Source: Flavobacteriales bacterium (lineage in GTDB: Bacteria > Bacteroidota > Bacteroidia > CAIKAF01). Taken from it: 64,000 nt of DNA. The notes below the pieces were generated by a model. That model worked only from the letters and a program-made list of their open reading frames with translations, had not been told where the DNA came from and made no database searches. Positions 16,859-25,947 of this stretch are shown here, one piece after another (the first letter of the stretch is position 1; the number at the start of each line of letters is the position of its first letter). Made by a program: the position numbers and the translations under genes. The DNA is taken from assembly GCA_022402535.1 (NCBI GenBank), contig JAKRSD010000015.1, forward strand, positions 106,970 to 170,969, read 5' to 3'.

Positions 16859-16892
16859 AAAATGGGTTATCAAGCCGGAAACGGATTGACGG

Positions 16893-16900
16893 CAAAGGTA
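16893..16900 (-). promoter_or_regulatory. -7 promoter box of the RNA helicase gene
   Basis: TACCTTTG on the minus strand, an exact match to the Bacteroidota TAnnTTTG consensus, about 35 nt before the chosen start codon. No convincing -33 TTTG was seen. Confidence 0.5.
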
Positions 16901-16984
16901 ATGTTATGCCGTGGTTTATAATTTTTTAATTTTGAGGAATGGTATTAGTGCAACTAATACTTAAAATCTCCGTTTTACGTACGC

Positions 16985-17380
16985 ATGGAATCAAACATTT
17001 TATCACCCGAGTTATCCAGAAAATTTGCGAACCGCAAAAATATTCTGTTGGTATTATCCATAATTTTTGATGTAATCGGTATTCTGTCATACTTCATTCC
17101 ATCGTTGGGTGAGTTTGGCGATATTGTTTGGGCGCCCATTGCAGGGTTTGCACTCTATGTAATGTATGGCGGATATCTGGGTGTGTTTGGAGGGATGTTT
17201 GTGTTTCTGGAAGAAATTATTCCATTCACGGATTTTATCCCCGGTTTTTTAATCATGTGGTTTTTGAAATTTGTGGTTTTCCGCAAAAAAACGGAGCGGC
17301 AGTTTATGGAAAGTTATGCTCCTGATAAGGCTTTACAGGCCAAAGAAAATACTAAACCCCTTCCTGCTTCTAAAGCATAG
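16985..17380 (+). CDS. Conserved-looking small membrane protein, unknown
   Basis: 131 aa with three or four hydrophobic segments (about 20-38, 46-62, 63-80, 84-100), including a glycine-rich stretch GGYLGVFGGMF and DFIPGFLIMWFLKFVVF. The C-terminal 30 residues are polar and rich in Lys and Ala, probably cytoplasmic. It is 88 nt upstream of the SprB-repeat gene on the same strand but nothing ties the two together. No family recognised. Confidence 0.7.
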   Translation: MESNILSPELSRKFANRKNILLVLSIIFDVIGILSYFIPSLGEFGDIVWAPIAGFALYVMYGGYLGVFGGMFVFLEEIIPFTDFIPGFLIMWFLKFVVFRKKTERQFMESYAPDKALQAKENTKPLPASKA

Positions 17381-17468
17381 TTTTCCCAATTTATATCTTT
17401 TTAATACATGGAGGGATGTTAACTTCCATGCAATGTGTATTTTCACATCAGAAAATTTACACACAAAC

Positions 17469-20400
17469 ATGAGATTACGCTTTACGCTAGCCGCTCTCTT
17501 CCTCACCACTTTCATCAGTTCGTATTCGCAAACCAAACCGGAATCATGGAGTTCGGGACCTGTTTATCCTACGGTGGCCACATTGGTTCCCGTAGAATTG
17601 GAACAGGGCAAAGTGGATACGGTGATTCTGAAACCCAATTTTCAGAAAAGGGATAAACCCGAAACGTTTTACAAAGGGGTTCAAAGTCCCGACCCGGTAT
17701 GGCAGCAGTTCAACAACATGGAAAAAGCAGCCAGCGCCACCGTGAATTGGAATTTACTCGGATTATCCACCACGGCGGTTTCGCCACCGGATCCATCAGG
17801 AGATGTGAGTACGCAGCATTATATTCAGGCTATAAATGCTTCGGGCGGTTCTACATACCGTATTATCAATAAAAACACGGGTGTAGATGTGTTGGCCAGT
17901 GCCAATATGAGCTCCATAGGAGGCCCCACCGGATTGGGCGATCCGATTGTTTTATATGACAGGGCCGCCGATCGATGGATGCTTTCGCAGTTTTCATCTA
18001 CCCAAAACCGGTTGATTGTCTATTACTCACAGACCAATAATCCGCAGGGAAGTTATTATGTATATACGTTTACCTGTCCAAGCTTTCCGGATTATCCCAA
18101 ATATGCTATCTGGCCTACACAGGATGCCATTATTGTAAGTACCAATGAGGGAACCAATGCCGTATATGCCATTAGGAGAAGTCCCATGCTCACGGGCGGC
18201 GCCACCACATTTCTGCGCACCACAACGGCCAAATTATCCGGATTCGGATTTACATCCATAACACCCGTAAATCCTCAGGGAGCGGGAATTCCCATAAATC
18301 AAAAACCGATGTTTGCCCGCCACCGCGATACCGAAGTACATAATCCCATCGGTACTCCCGGAAATGATTTTATAGACATTTATGAAGTTACCGTAAACTG
18401 GGTCACCAATGCCATCAGCATTGCCATCACACAGAATATTGCTGTTTCTGAATTCAATTCTTCGCTTTGCGGATTAACGAGCTTCAACTGTTTCGGTCAG
18501 CCTGGAACCAGTGTAACTTTAGATCCGCTTCGCGAACCCATTATGTTCGATATTCCTTTCCGGGTTTTTGATACGCATCAGTCTATGGTGATGGCCTGGG
18601 TAACGAATGTGGGGTCAAACCGAGGAGGCGTGCGTTGGGCTGAACTCAGAAGACCATTGGGAGTTTCCACAGGCGGTTGGACCTTATATCAGGAAGGCAC
18701 TTTTGCGCCTAATGACGGATTGAACCGCTGGATGCCCACCATTCAGATTGATAAACACGGGAACATTTTGTTGGCGTATGCTACTTCGGGTACCGCCACC
18801 GGGCAGTTTCCCTCACTTCGCTATACGGGCAGAAAACCCTGCGACCCCTTGGGTGTGATGAGCATGAGCGAGCAGGTGCTGTTTGCCGGAACGGGCAGCC
18901 GAACGGCAGATACCCGCTATGGCGATTATTTTCATATGTCGCTCGATCCCACGGATGAAGAAACATTCTTTTTCACCGGGCAGTATATTGTATCGGGCGG
19001 GCAATGGAGAACCCGTAATGCTTCGCTGAAAATAAACCGCGATGCGCTGGATTTGGCTCTGAAAAGTGCCGCCCGAGTGAATAATGGCTCTCTTTGTTCG
19101 GCTACGGATAATTTTTCCGTAACGGTAGAAAACAAAGGTTCCACCAATATTACCAACGGTATTCTGCGCTATAAAGTGAATAACGGTTCATTTGTAAATC
19201 ATCCGTACACGCAGACCATCAATTCCGGGCAGACGGCGAATATCATAGTGCCCGTTGCCGGTCTTGTGAATGGAAACAATACGGTAACGTTCGTTACCCA
19301 GACGATAAACGGCACCGCACCCGATAATGCAATCTGTAACGATACTGCCGCAGTTACCGTGATCATTAGCGTAAGTACACCTACCATTACTCCGGTGATT
19401 ACTACTCCCGTGAGTTGTAACAACGGCAATAACGGCGTGATAACCGTAGGCACATCGGGAACATCAGGAACCGTAAATTACAGTGTGAACGGAGGTTCCA
19501 ATACCACCAATTCCGTGTTCAGTAATTTATCACCCAATACATACACATTCACACTAACAGACGGCGCAGGCTGCACGGCAACATCCTCTCCGGTGGTATT
19601 ATCTAATCCGCCCGCAATCTCCGTGAGCGGAGCCATTACCACACAAATTTCGTGTGCGAACGGCAATAATGGCGTAATTACCATTACGGCTTCGGGCGGT
19701 ACGGGAAGTCTTCAGTATAGTATCAACGGGACCAATTATCAGCCTTCTAATATCTTTTCAGGCTTATCCGCAGGAAATTACACGGTGTATGTGCGCGATG
19801 CCAATTTATGTGTAAAAACGGGCAATACCCTGAATTTAGCCAATCCTACTCCCGTAAATGCTTCGGCTACGATTACCGTTCCACTCACCTGTCCCGGCAC
19901 CACGGGAACAGTAACCCTTTCGGGGGCCGGAGGCACAGGTCCTTATACCTTCTCACAAAACGGAACCACCTTCGGAGCGGGCAATTCATTCAGCGGATTG
20001 GCAGCTGGAACCTATACTTTTTATGTGCGTGACTCTAAACTCTGTGTAGCGACCACTTCTGTAACGTTAACGGTTCCCAATGCACCATCGATTTCGGCAA
20101 CTACCACATCAACCGCCTGTGTTGGCGGAAACAGCGGTACGGCCACGGTGAATGCTACGGGCGGCTCAGGAGGATTTACTTATTCCATTAACGGGGTGAA
20201 TTACGGAGCTTCCAACACATTCAGCAATCTTTCTGCAGGAACCTATACGCTTTATGTGAAAGATGTGAATAACTGCGTGTTTACCACACAGGCCACGGTA
20301 GGGCAGGGAAGTCCCATTACGGTAACTCCACAGATTACCACTTCTGTGTTGTGTAATAATGCCGCTACGGGCGTAATAACCGTTTCGGTTACCAATACTA

Positions 20401-21992
20401 CGGGAACCGTTAATTACAGCCTGAACGGGGGCACATCCACCACAAGTAATGTGTTTTCCGGTTTAACGTCCGGGGCATACTCTGTTTCAATTACGGACGG
20501 TGCGGGCTGTACGGCCACTTCCAATGTAGTGAACATCGCCAATCCGCCGGCTATTTCGGCAAATGGAACTGTTTTAACGGCAGTAACCTGCCACAATGGA
20601 AACAACGGTGCCATTACCGTGAATGCATCGGGCGGCACGGGAACACTTCAATACAGCATAAACGGAACCAATTATCAACCTTCCAATACCTTCTCAGGGT
20701 TACAACCTGGAAGTTATACGGTGTTTGTTCGCGATGCCAATCTGTGTGTACAGCAGGGCAACACGCTGGTGATTGCTAATCCGTCTCCGGTTGTGGTTAC
20801 TCCTGTGGTATCCACTCCTGTTTTTTGTGAAGGCAATTTGGCCCAGGTTACGGTTTCGGCACAGGGGGGCACGGGAAGTTATACCTACTCATCCAACGGA
20901 ATCAATTTTCAGCCCGGTGCTCTGTTTACGGGGCTTACTCCGGGTAATTATACCTTTTATGCCATGGATGCTTCGGGTTGTGTGGGAGGACCAACTTCTA
21001 TAACCGTAAATCCCGCGGCCATTCCGGTGCTCAGCGCTTCCTCTACGCCCGTATTATGTGCAGGAGGTGCATCCGGAACGGTTATATTAACCGTGAACGG
21101 AGGTTCCGGTGGATTTACGTATTCATTAGATGGAATTTCATACGGTGCGTCCCCTTCGTTTGGCGGATTAGCTCCGGGCGTATATACGGTATATGCAAAA
21201 GATGTAAACGGATGTGTATTTTCTGAAACCGCTACGGTTACGGAACTTCCCGCACTCACTGCCAATGCGGTTCCTGCATCTGAAAAATGCTTTAATTCGG
21301 GCGATGGCTCCATCACCGTGTTTGTTTCGGGTGGTTCGTTTCCATATCAGTATAGTCTGAACGGTGCCAATCCGGTTTCTTCCAACACATTTACGGGGCT
21401 TACTCCGGGAAATTATTCGGTAACGGTAACCGATGCTAACGGATGTGCACAGGTAGCCAATACGGTGGTGAATTCGGTGCCTCAACTCGGCGGCACGGCT
21501 GTTTCTACCCCTTCAGATGGAACACAAAATGATGGTACCATTACCGTAAATCCTACGGGTGGTGTTTCGCCTTATGAGTATAGTTTGAATGGTGGTCCGT
21601 TGCAATCGAACAGCTTCTTCAGCGGAGTAGGGCCGGGCTCGTATTCCGTGACTATTCAGGATGCCAACGGATGTGTATTTTCGGTAAATGTAGAGGTGGT
21701 GAATATTGCTTTCATCCCTGAAAATAGTCTGCAAAATGAAATGCAGGTAAGTGTATTTCCCAATCCCAGCAATGGTTTTATTAACCTTCAGGTAAATGGA
21801 ATTCAGGGAAACGAGGTAGAAATAAAATTGTACGACATGAACGGAAAAACCATCATGCGTTATGGATTTGACGTGTACGGAGGCGAACTGAACGAGTCTA
21901 TCCAATTGAAAAGAGTGGCTTCGGCTATGTATTGGTTAGCGGTGTACAGCGGAAATCAAACGCCAAAAGTGATTAAACTGATTATCGAATAA
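17469..21992 (+). CDS. Giant T9SS-secreted surface protein with ten SprB-type repeats
   Basis: The ATG at 17469 is chosen (1507 aa) because it opens a signal peptide, MRLRFTLAALFLTTFISSYSQ; the ORF-track start at 17271 lies inside the previous gene. Residues about 22-540 form a non-repetitive extracellular domain, then a CARDB-like beta region (about 540-640). From about 640 to 1414 there are ten repeats of about 78 aa, each with a conserved Cys early and a second Cys near the end (GCTA, NLCV, NGCV), matching SprB repeats of gliding adhesins. A T9SS type A tail (VSVFPNPSNGFINLQV to the end) closes the protein. Repeats 1-4 and 5-8 are a duplicated block. Predicted cell-surface adhesin or gliding-associated protein; it is much shorter than SprB of Flavobacterium. 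Confidence 0.88.
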   Translation: MRLRFTLAALFLTTFISSYSQTKPESWSSGPVYPTVATLVPVELEQGKVDTVILKPNFQKRDKPETFYKGVQSPDPVWQQFNNMEKAASATVNWNLLGLSTTAVSPPDPSGDVSTQHYIQAINASGGSTYRIINKNTGVDVLASANMSSIGGPTGLGDPIVLYDRAADRWMLSQFSSTQNRLIVYYSQTNNPQGSYYVYTFTCPSFPDYPKYAIWPTQDAIIVSTNEGTNAVYAIRRSPMLTGGATTFLRTTTAKLSGFGFTSITPVNPQGAGIPINQKPMFARHRDTEVHNPIGTPGNDFIDIYEVTVNWVTNAISIAITQNIAVSEFNSSLCGLTSFNCFGQPGTSVTLDPLREPIMFDIPFRVFDTHQSMVMAWVTNVGSNRGGVRWAELRRPLGVSTGGWTLYQEGTFAPNDGLNRWMPTIQIDKHGNILLAYATSGTATGQFPSLRYTGRKPCDPLGVMSMSEQVLFAGTGSRTADTRYGDYFHMSLDPTDEETFFFTGQYIVSGGQWRTRNASLKINRDALDLALKSAARVNNGSLCSATDNFSVTVENKGSTNITNGILRYKVNNGSFVNHPYTQTINSGQTANIIVPVAGLVNGNNTVTFVTQTINGTAPDNAICNDTAAVTVIISVSTPTITPVITTPVSCNNGNNGVITVGTSGTSGTVNYSVNGGSNTTNSVFSNLSPNTYTFTLTDGAGCTATSSPVVLSNPPAISVSGAITTQISCANGNNGVITITASGGTGSLQYSINGTNYQPSNIFSGLSAGNYTVYVRDANLCVKTGNTLNLANPTPVNASATITVPLTCPGTTGTVTLSGAGGTGPYTFSQNGTTFGAGNSFSGLAAGTYTFYVRDSKLCVATTSVTLTVPNAPSISATTTSTACVGGNSGTATVNATGGSGGFTYSINGVNYGASNTFSNLSAGTYTLYVKDVNNCVFTTQATVGQGSPITVTPQITTSVLCNNAATGVITVSVTNTTGTVNYSLNGGTSTTSNVFSGLTSGAYSVSITDGAGCTATSNVVNIANPPAISANGTVLTAVTCHNGNNGAITVNASGGTGTLQYSINGTNYQPSNTFSGLQPGSYTVFVRDANLCVQQGNTLVIANPSPVVVTPVVSTPVFCEGNLAQVTVSAQGGTGSYTYSSNGINFQPGALFTGLTPGNYTFYAMDASGCVGGPTSITVNPAAIPVLSASSTPVLCAGGASGTVILTVNGGSGGFTYSLDGISYGASPSFGGLAPGVYTVYAKDVNGCVFSETATVTELPALTANAVPASEKCFNSGDGSITVFVSGGSFPYQYSLNGANPVSSNTFTGLTPGNYSVTVTDANGCAQVANTVVNSVPQLGGTAVSTPSDGTQNDGTITVNPTGGVSPYEYSLNGGPLQSNSFFSGVGPGSYSVTIQDANGCVFSVNVEVVNIAFIPENSLQNEMQVSVFPNPSNGFINLQVNGIQGNEVEIKLYDMNGKTIMRYGFDVYGGELNESIQLKRVASAMYWLAVYSGNQTPKVIKLIIE
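19390..21710 (+). repeat. Tandem SprB-type coding repeats with a 936-bp higher-order period
   Basis: First-Cys codons of the repeats lie at 19416, 19653, 19890, 20118, 20352, 20589, 20826, 21057 and 21288; the tenth unit lacks this Cys. Units 1, 2 and 3 match units 5, 6 and 7 at a distance of exactly 936 nt, and unit 4 matches unit 8 at 939 nt. Shared marks include YSINGTNYQPSN in units 2 and 6 and GGFTYS in units 4 and 8. Confidence 0.9.
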
Positions 21993-22025
21993 TTTTATAT
22001 ACAGACTTTTATAAAAAGGGCAATG

Positions 22026-24716
22026 TTATATACGCATTGTCCTTTTTTTTATGAATTTGAAAATTTCCATAACAGGAAGCAGCATCAGGGCCAACCCGAA
22101 TAGCCACCCCCATTCTGCAAGGCTTACGCGGTCGCTTTCCAGCAAATTTTGCATGAATGGAATACTTACGGCAATGATGTGAATGGTTTGGGCGCCCAAT
22201 ACTCCGAACACGATGGCCCAGTTTCTCTTTAAAGGAATCTTAAAAATGGAAACCAGTTCTGATCTGCAATTCATGGTTTGTACATTTTGCACCAGCACCA
22301 TGTACATCAACACAAGTGTTCGGGCATGAATTTCGGGGCTTCCCGCCTCAATCAGCAGATACCAGAGCGCAAAGGCTGTTCCGCCCATCACGGCACCAGA
22401 AACTACGGTTTGTTGAATCATCAGCCGGTTAAAAATACCTTCACCCGGTTTCCGGGGTTTGCGCAGCATGGTTTCAGGTTCTGCTCCTTCCATAGCCAGA
22501 GCCACATCCTGAATGCCGTTGGTCACCAGATTTAACCATAACAACTGAATGGCCGTGAGTGGTATCGGCATGCCCGAACTCAATGCCAAAAAGAAAATCA
22601 GAATTTCTGCCACACCCGTAGAAACTAACAGATACACCACTTTTCGGATATTGTCAAAAGCCACTCTTCCGCCTTCGATTCCTTTTACAATGGAACTGAA
22701 ATTATCGTCCGTAACAATGATGGAGGCTGTTTCTTTGGCTAAATCGGTTCCTGAGCCCATAGCCACCCCGATATGCGCCGATTTAAGCGCCGGCACATCG
22801 TTTACTCCATCACCCGTAACGGCTACAAAATGTCCCTTTCGCTTAAGTGCATCGGTTATATGCATTTTTTGAAGCGGACTTACCCGTGCAAATACCCGGC
22901 ATTGGGCCACTTTGGCCGCATATTCTTCGCTCAGCGGATCGCCCAGTTTTTCCAAATCTTTTCCTGTAAGCACCTGCGATTCGTTTTCGGCAATGCCTAA
23001 GCTTTTTGAAATAGATAATGCCGTCTGAGGATGATCTCCGGTTACCATAGCCACTTCTACGCCGGCTTTGCGGCATCTGTTCACCGCATCCTGAGCTTCT
23101 GGTCTTAACGGGTCGATAAACCCTGCCAGTCCCAGATAAAATAGCCCTTTCAACGCCTCTTTGCCCGGTGGTGTATCGGCATTCACTTCTCCGTAGGCAA
23201 AAGCCAACACCCGAAATCCTTTGCGGGTGAGCATTTCTACCTGCGGGTCGCCCATTTCAGGGCTAAATTCATGGCCGGAAAACGAGTTTGCGCACATATC
23301 CGCCACCACTTCGTATGCGCCTTTCACGGCCACATAATGTTTACCGTTCAGGGTATAAAACACAGCGGCATATTTATGTTCGGGTTCAAAAGCGATGGTA
23401 TGATACACCTTTGCATCCGCGAGTTTGGGCATATTTTGCACTTTGTGCGACATCACCAGCAGGGCAATGTCCATGGCATCTCCGTTGTGATTCCATGCTC
23501 CGTCTTTGAAAGTGAATTCGGCTTCGTTGCAGATGCTTCCGCAAAAGGCAAACGTAGCAACATAATCGGCATCCGGACCGGACACAGTGGCTCCGGATGC
23601 GTTCAATACTTCTCCTGTCGGATTATATCCTTCGCCGGTAACTTCAAAAAATTCTCCTTCGGGCGATACGATTTTTTTTACCGTCTGACAGTTTACCGTG
23701 AGGGTTCCGGTTTTATCGCTGGCAATAAACGTACAGCTCCCCAACCCCTCTACAGCCGTGAGTTTTCGGATAATTACATTTCGTTTTGCCATACGGCCCG
23801 TTCCAATGGCAAGGGTTACCGTTACGGCAACAGGCAGTCCTTCCGGAATGGCCGATACGGCGAGAGCCACGGTCAGGAAAAAGATTTCGCGGTAAGCGAT
23901 TCCGTTATAGATTCCGATAATAGATAATATAACCATTGCCCCCAGAATGGCATACGAAACCTGACGGGCAAATTTTTCCATGCGGATTACCAGAGGCGCT
24001 TTTACAGTTTCCGCTCCTGTGATGGCTTTGGCAATTTTACCCACCTGGGTATCGGTTCCGGTAGATGTAACAATCGCTAATCCTCGCCCCGAAACAATAG
24101 ACGAACCTGCATATAACATGTTCTTTCTGTCACTCATCAGGGTGCTTTCTTTAAGCACATTGGCAGATTTAGCCACCTGAATGGATTCTCCGGTAAGCAG
24201 TGATTCATCAGAAAATAACAGATTACTTTCTATAATACGGCAATCAGCCGGAATCCGGTTACCGGATTCTACCACAATCACATCGCCCGGCACCAAATTT
24301 TCGGCATCGGTACGTATGTTTTTTCCATTCCGTTTCACGGTAGAAATGATGTGCAGCATCTGTTGCAGAGCCGCTGCCGATTTCACGGCTTTAGCCTCCT
24401 GCAGCGTACCAATGATGGCATTAATAGTTAATACCACCAAAATAAAAACAGCATCCGTATATTCTTTCAGCACTACAGAAACCACCACGGCCGTAAGCAG
24501 AATATAAATCAGCGGATTTTTAAACTGCGAAATAAAAATCTGTAAAACCGTAGGTGGCTTTTTTTCGGGAAGACGATTATATCCCAGTTCACGGATTCTT
24601 TTTTCTGCTTCTCCGTCTCTTATTCCTTGTGGGGAGCTTTTAAGTATTTCAATAATTTCCGCACTTTCCAGTGCATGCCACTTTTCAGCATGTTGATTCA
24701 GCCGTTCTTTATCCAT
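22026..24716 (-). CDS. Cation-transporting P-type ATPase (type II, Ca2+-ATPase-like)
   Basis: 896-aa inner-membrane cation pump. Features in order: cation ATPase N-domain, TM1-2, actuator with LLTGES (about 173-178), TM4 with PEGLP (291-295, a cation-coordinating motif of type II ATPases), phosphorylation site DKTGTLT (D334), hinge VTGDGVNDVPALK, and C-terminal helices with LLWLNLVTNGIQDVALAMEG. The PEGLP acid and the N..T/D-rich TM6 favour Ca2+ or a related divalent cation, but the TM6 sequence is not the classical SERCA one, so the substrate stays open. Its start overlaps the stop of the upstream M50/CBS protease gene by 8 nt, indicating coupled translation and perhaps a shared stress role. 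Confidence 0.92.
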   Translation of the reverse strand: MDKERLNQHAEKWHALESAEIIEILKSSPQGIRDGEAEKRIRELGYNRLPEKKPPTVLQIFISQFKNPLIYILLTAVVVSVVLKEYTDAVFILVVLTINAIIGTLQEAKAVKSAAALQQMLHIISTVKRNGKNIRTDAENLVPGDVIVVESGNRIPADCRIIESNLLFSDESLLTGESIQVAKSANVLKESTLMSDRKNMLYAGSSIVSGRGLAIVTSTGTDTQVGKIAKAITGAETVKAPLVIRMEKFARQVSYAILGAMVILSIIGIYNGIAYREIFFLTVALAVSAIPEGLPVAVTVTLAIGTGRMAKRNVIIRKLTAVEGLGSCTFIASDKTGTLTVNCQTVKKIVSPEGEFFEVTGEGYNPTGEVLNASGATVSGPDADYVATFAFCGSICNEAEFTFKDGAWNHNGDAMDIALLVMSHKVQNMPKLADAKVYHTIAFEPEHKYAAVFYTLNGKHYVAVKGAYEVVADMCANSFSGHEFSPEMGDPQVEMLTRKGFRVLAFAYGEVNADTPPGKEALKGLFYLGLAGFIDPLRPEAQDAVNRCRKAGVEVAMVTGDHPQTALSISKSLGIAENESQVLTGKDLEKLGDPLSEEYAAKVAQCRVFARVSPLQKMHITDALKRKGHFVAVTGDGVNDVPALKSAHIGVAMGSGTDLAKETASIIVTDDNFSSIVKGIEGGRVAFDNIRKVVYLLVSTGVAEILIFFLALSSGMPIPLTAIQLLWLNLVTNGIQDVALAMEGAEPETMLRKPRKPGEGIFNRLMIQQTVVSGAVMGGTAFALWYLLIEAGSPEIHARTLVLMYMVLVQNVQTMNCRSELVSIFKIPLKRNWAIVFGVLGAQTIHIIAVSIPFMQNLLESDRVSLAEWGWLFGLALMLLPVMEIFKFIKKRTMRI

Positions 24717-25809
24717 GACTTGTAGCCGCTTTTAATAGTTGAAATTCTGTCAGGTTATTAATATCCACCATACCGATTACTTCTTCGCCGCTTTTTACCG
24801 GTACCACCGACACATTTTCTCGGCGGATTACATCAATCAAATCCTCTAAAGGCATGGATTCATGTACAAAAAATCGGATTTCGGAGGCGGATTCTCCGAT
24901 GGAGCTTTCATTTCCTTTTTCTGAAAGACCACGGATAATATCGGTTTTGGTTAATATTTTAGTGATTACTTCATTTTCCTTTATAAGGAAGGCGGTTTCC
25001 TGTCCGTTCAAAAGGGCTTCAATGGCGGTTTTAAGCGGACTTTGGGCATCCAGTACGGTAAATTTTCTCATCAACACATCCTTCACCACACTTCCCGCAA
25101 TAAAAAATTCGGTTTTTACGGCTTCAAATTCAGACCTTGCGCCCATATAAATAAACAGCGCTATAACAGCCATAAACGGGTTTCTGATATAGATACCGTA
25201 TATAACAAACAATACGGCAAAAACACTGGCCACAGACACCGCCGCACGAGTCGCTTTTACTCTTCCCATCCGGATGGAAAGTAAAGCCCGGAGTACTCTT
25301 CCGCCATCCATCGGGAATGCCGGAATTAAATTAAATCCGCCCAGAAAAATATTGGCTGTCATAATCATAAAAAAGATATTGCCGGAATTTATCTGTGCTA
25401 ACGATTCCATGTTCAGTTCCGGAAAACCGGTTATGAAATAATAGGTGCCAATCAGCAGGCTGATTACTGCATTTACGGCAGGGCCTGCAAAGGCTACAAT
25501 CATTTCTTTTTTCGGGTCTGAAGGAATTTTTTCCAGACTGGCTACACCGCCTATGGGAAGCAATAAAATGCTCATGGTGCGTATTCCGTAGCGCCGGGCT
25601 GCCATGGCATGACCCAGTTCGTGCAGAAAAACACATGCAAAAAGCGAAAGCACAAAAAGCACCGACCATAATGCCGATTCTATGGAAGCCCCCCGATAGA
25701 TATTACTGCCGAAAATCCATAAAATCAGCAGCGAAAAAGTCCAATGGATTTTAATGGGAATTCCCAATACATTGCCCAGATAAATGGATTGTCCGAAGAT
25801 TTTTTTCAT
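24709..25809 (-). CDS. Site-2-protease-like M50 metalloprotease with CBS pair
   Basis: 366-aa integral membrane zinc protease of the SpoIVFB/S2P group. HELGH lies in a membrane helix (H63, E64, H67 from the chosen start), and the second metal-site motif is PAFPMDGGRVLRALLS. Two CBS domains fill about residues 235-360 (MRKFTVLDAQSPLKTAIEALL; DLIDVIRRENVSVVPVKSGEEVIGMV); CBS pairs usually bind adenosyl ligands and could gate activity. The ATG at 25809 is preferred (MKKIFGQSIYLGNVLGIPIKIHW is the family opening); 25839 adds ten unusual residues. First gene of a two-gene unit with the P-type ATPase. Its substrate is unknown. Confidence 0.9.
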   Translation of the reverse strand: MKKIFGQSIYLGNVLGIPIKIHWTFSLLILWIFGSNIYRGASIESALWSVLFVLSLFACVFLHELGHAMAARRYGIRTMSILLLPIGGVASLEKIPSDPKKEMIVAFAGPAVNAVISLLIGTYYFITGFPELNMESLAQINSGNIFFMIMTANIFLGGFNLIPAFPMDGGRVLRALLSIRMGRVKATRAAVSVASVFAVLFVIYGIYIRNPFMAVIALFIYMGARSEFEAVKTEFFIAGSVVKDVLMRKFTVLDAQSPLKTAIEALLNGQETAFLIKENEVITKILTKTDIIRGLSEKGNESSIGESASEIRFFVHESMPLEDLIDVIRRENVSVVPVKSGEEVIGMVDINNLTEFQLLKAATSHG

Positions 25810-25947
25810 AATGCGGTATTCTATATCGGCAAAATACAAACCTTTTCCTTTAACAGGTGATGATTTTTATTAGGTTTTTCAGATTTTAAGGTGATTTTAA
25901 TACCTTAGCCCATATTAATACGCAATTTGCGATAAATTAATATCCTT

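Noticed and set aside
22026-24716. KdpB or heavy-metal (type I) ATPase
   Set aside because: It has PEGLP in TM4 rather than a CPx or KdpB-type motif and no metal-binding N-terminal domain.
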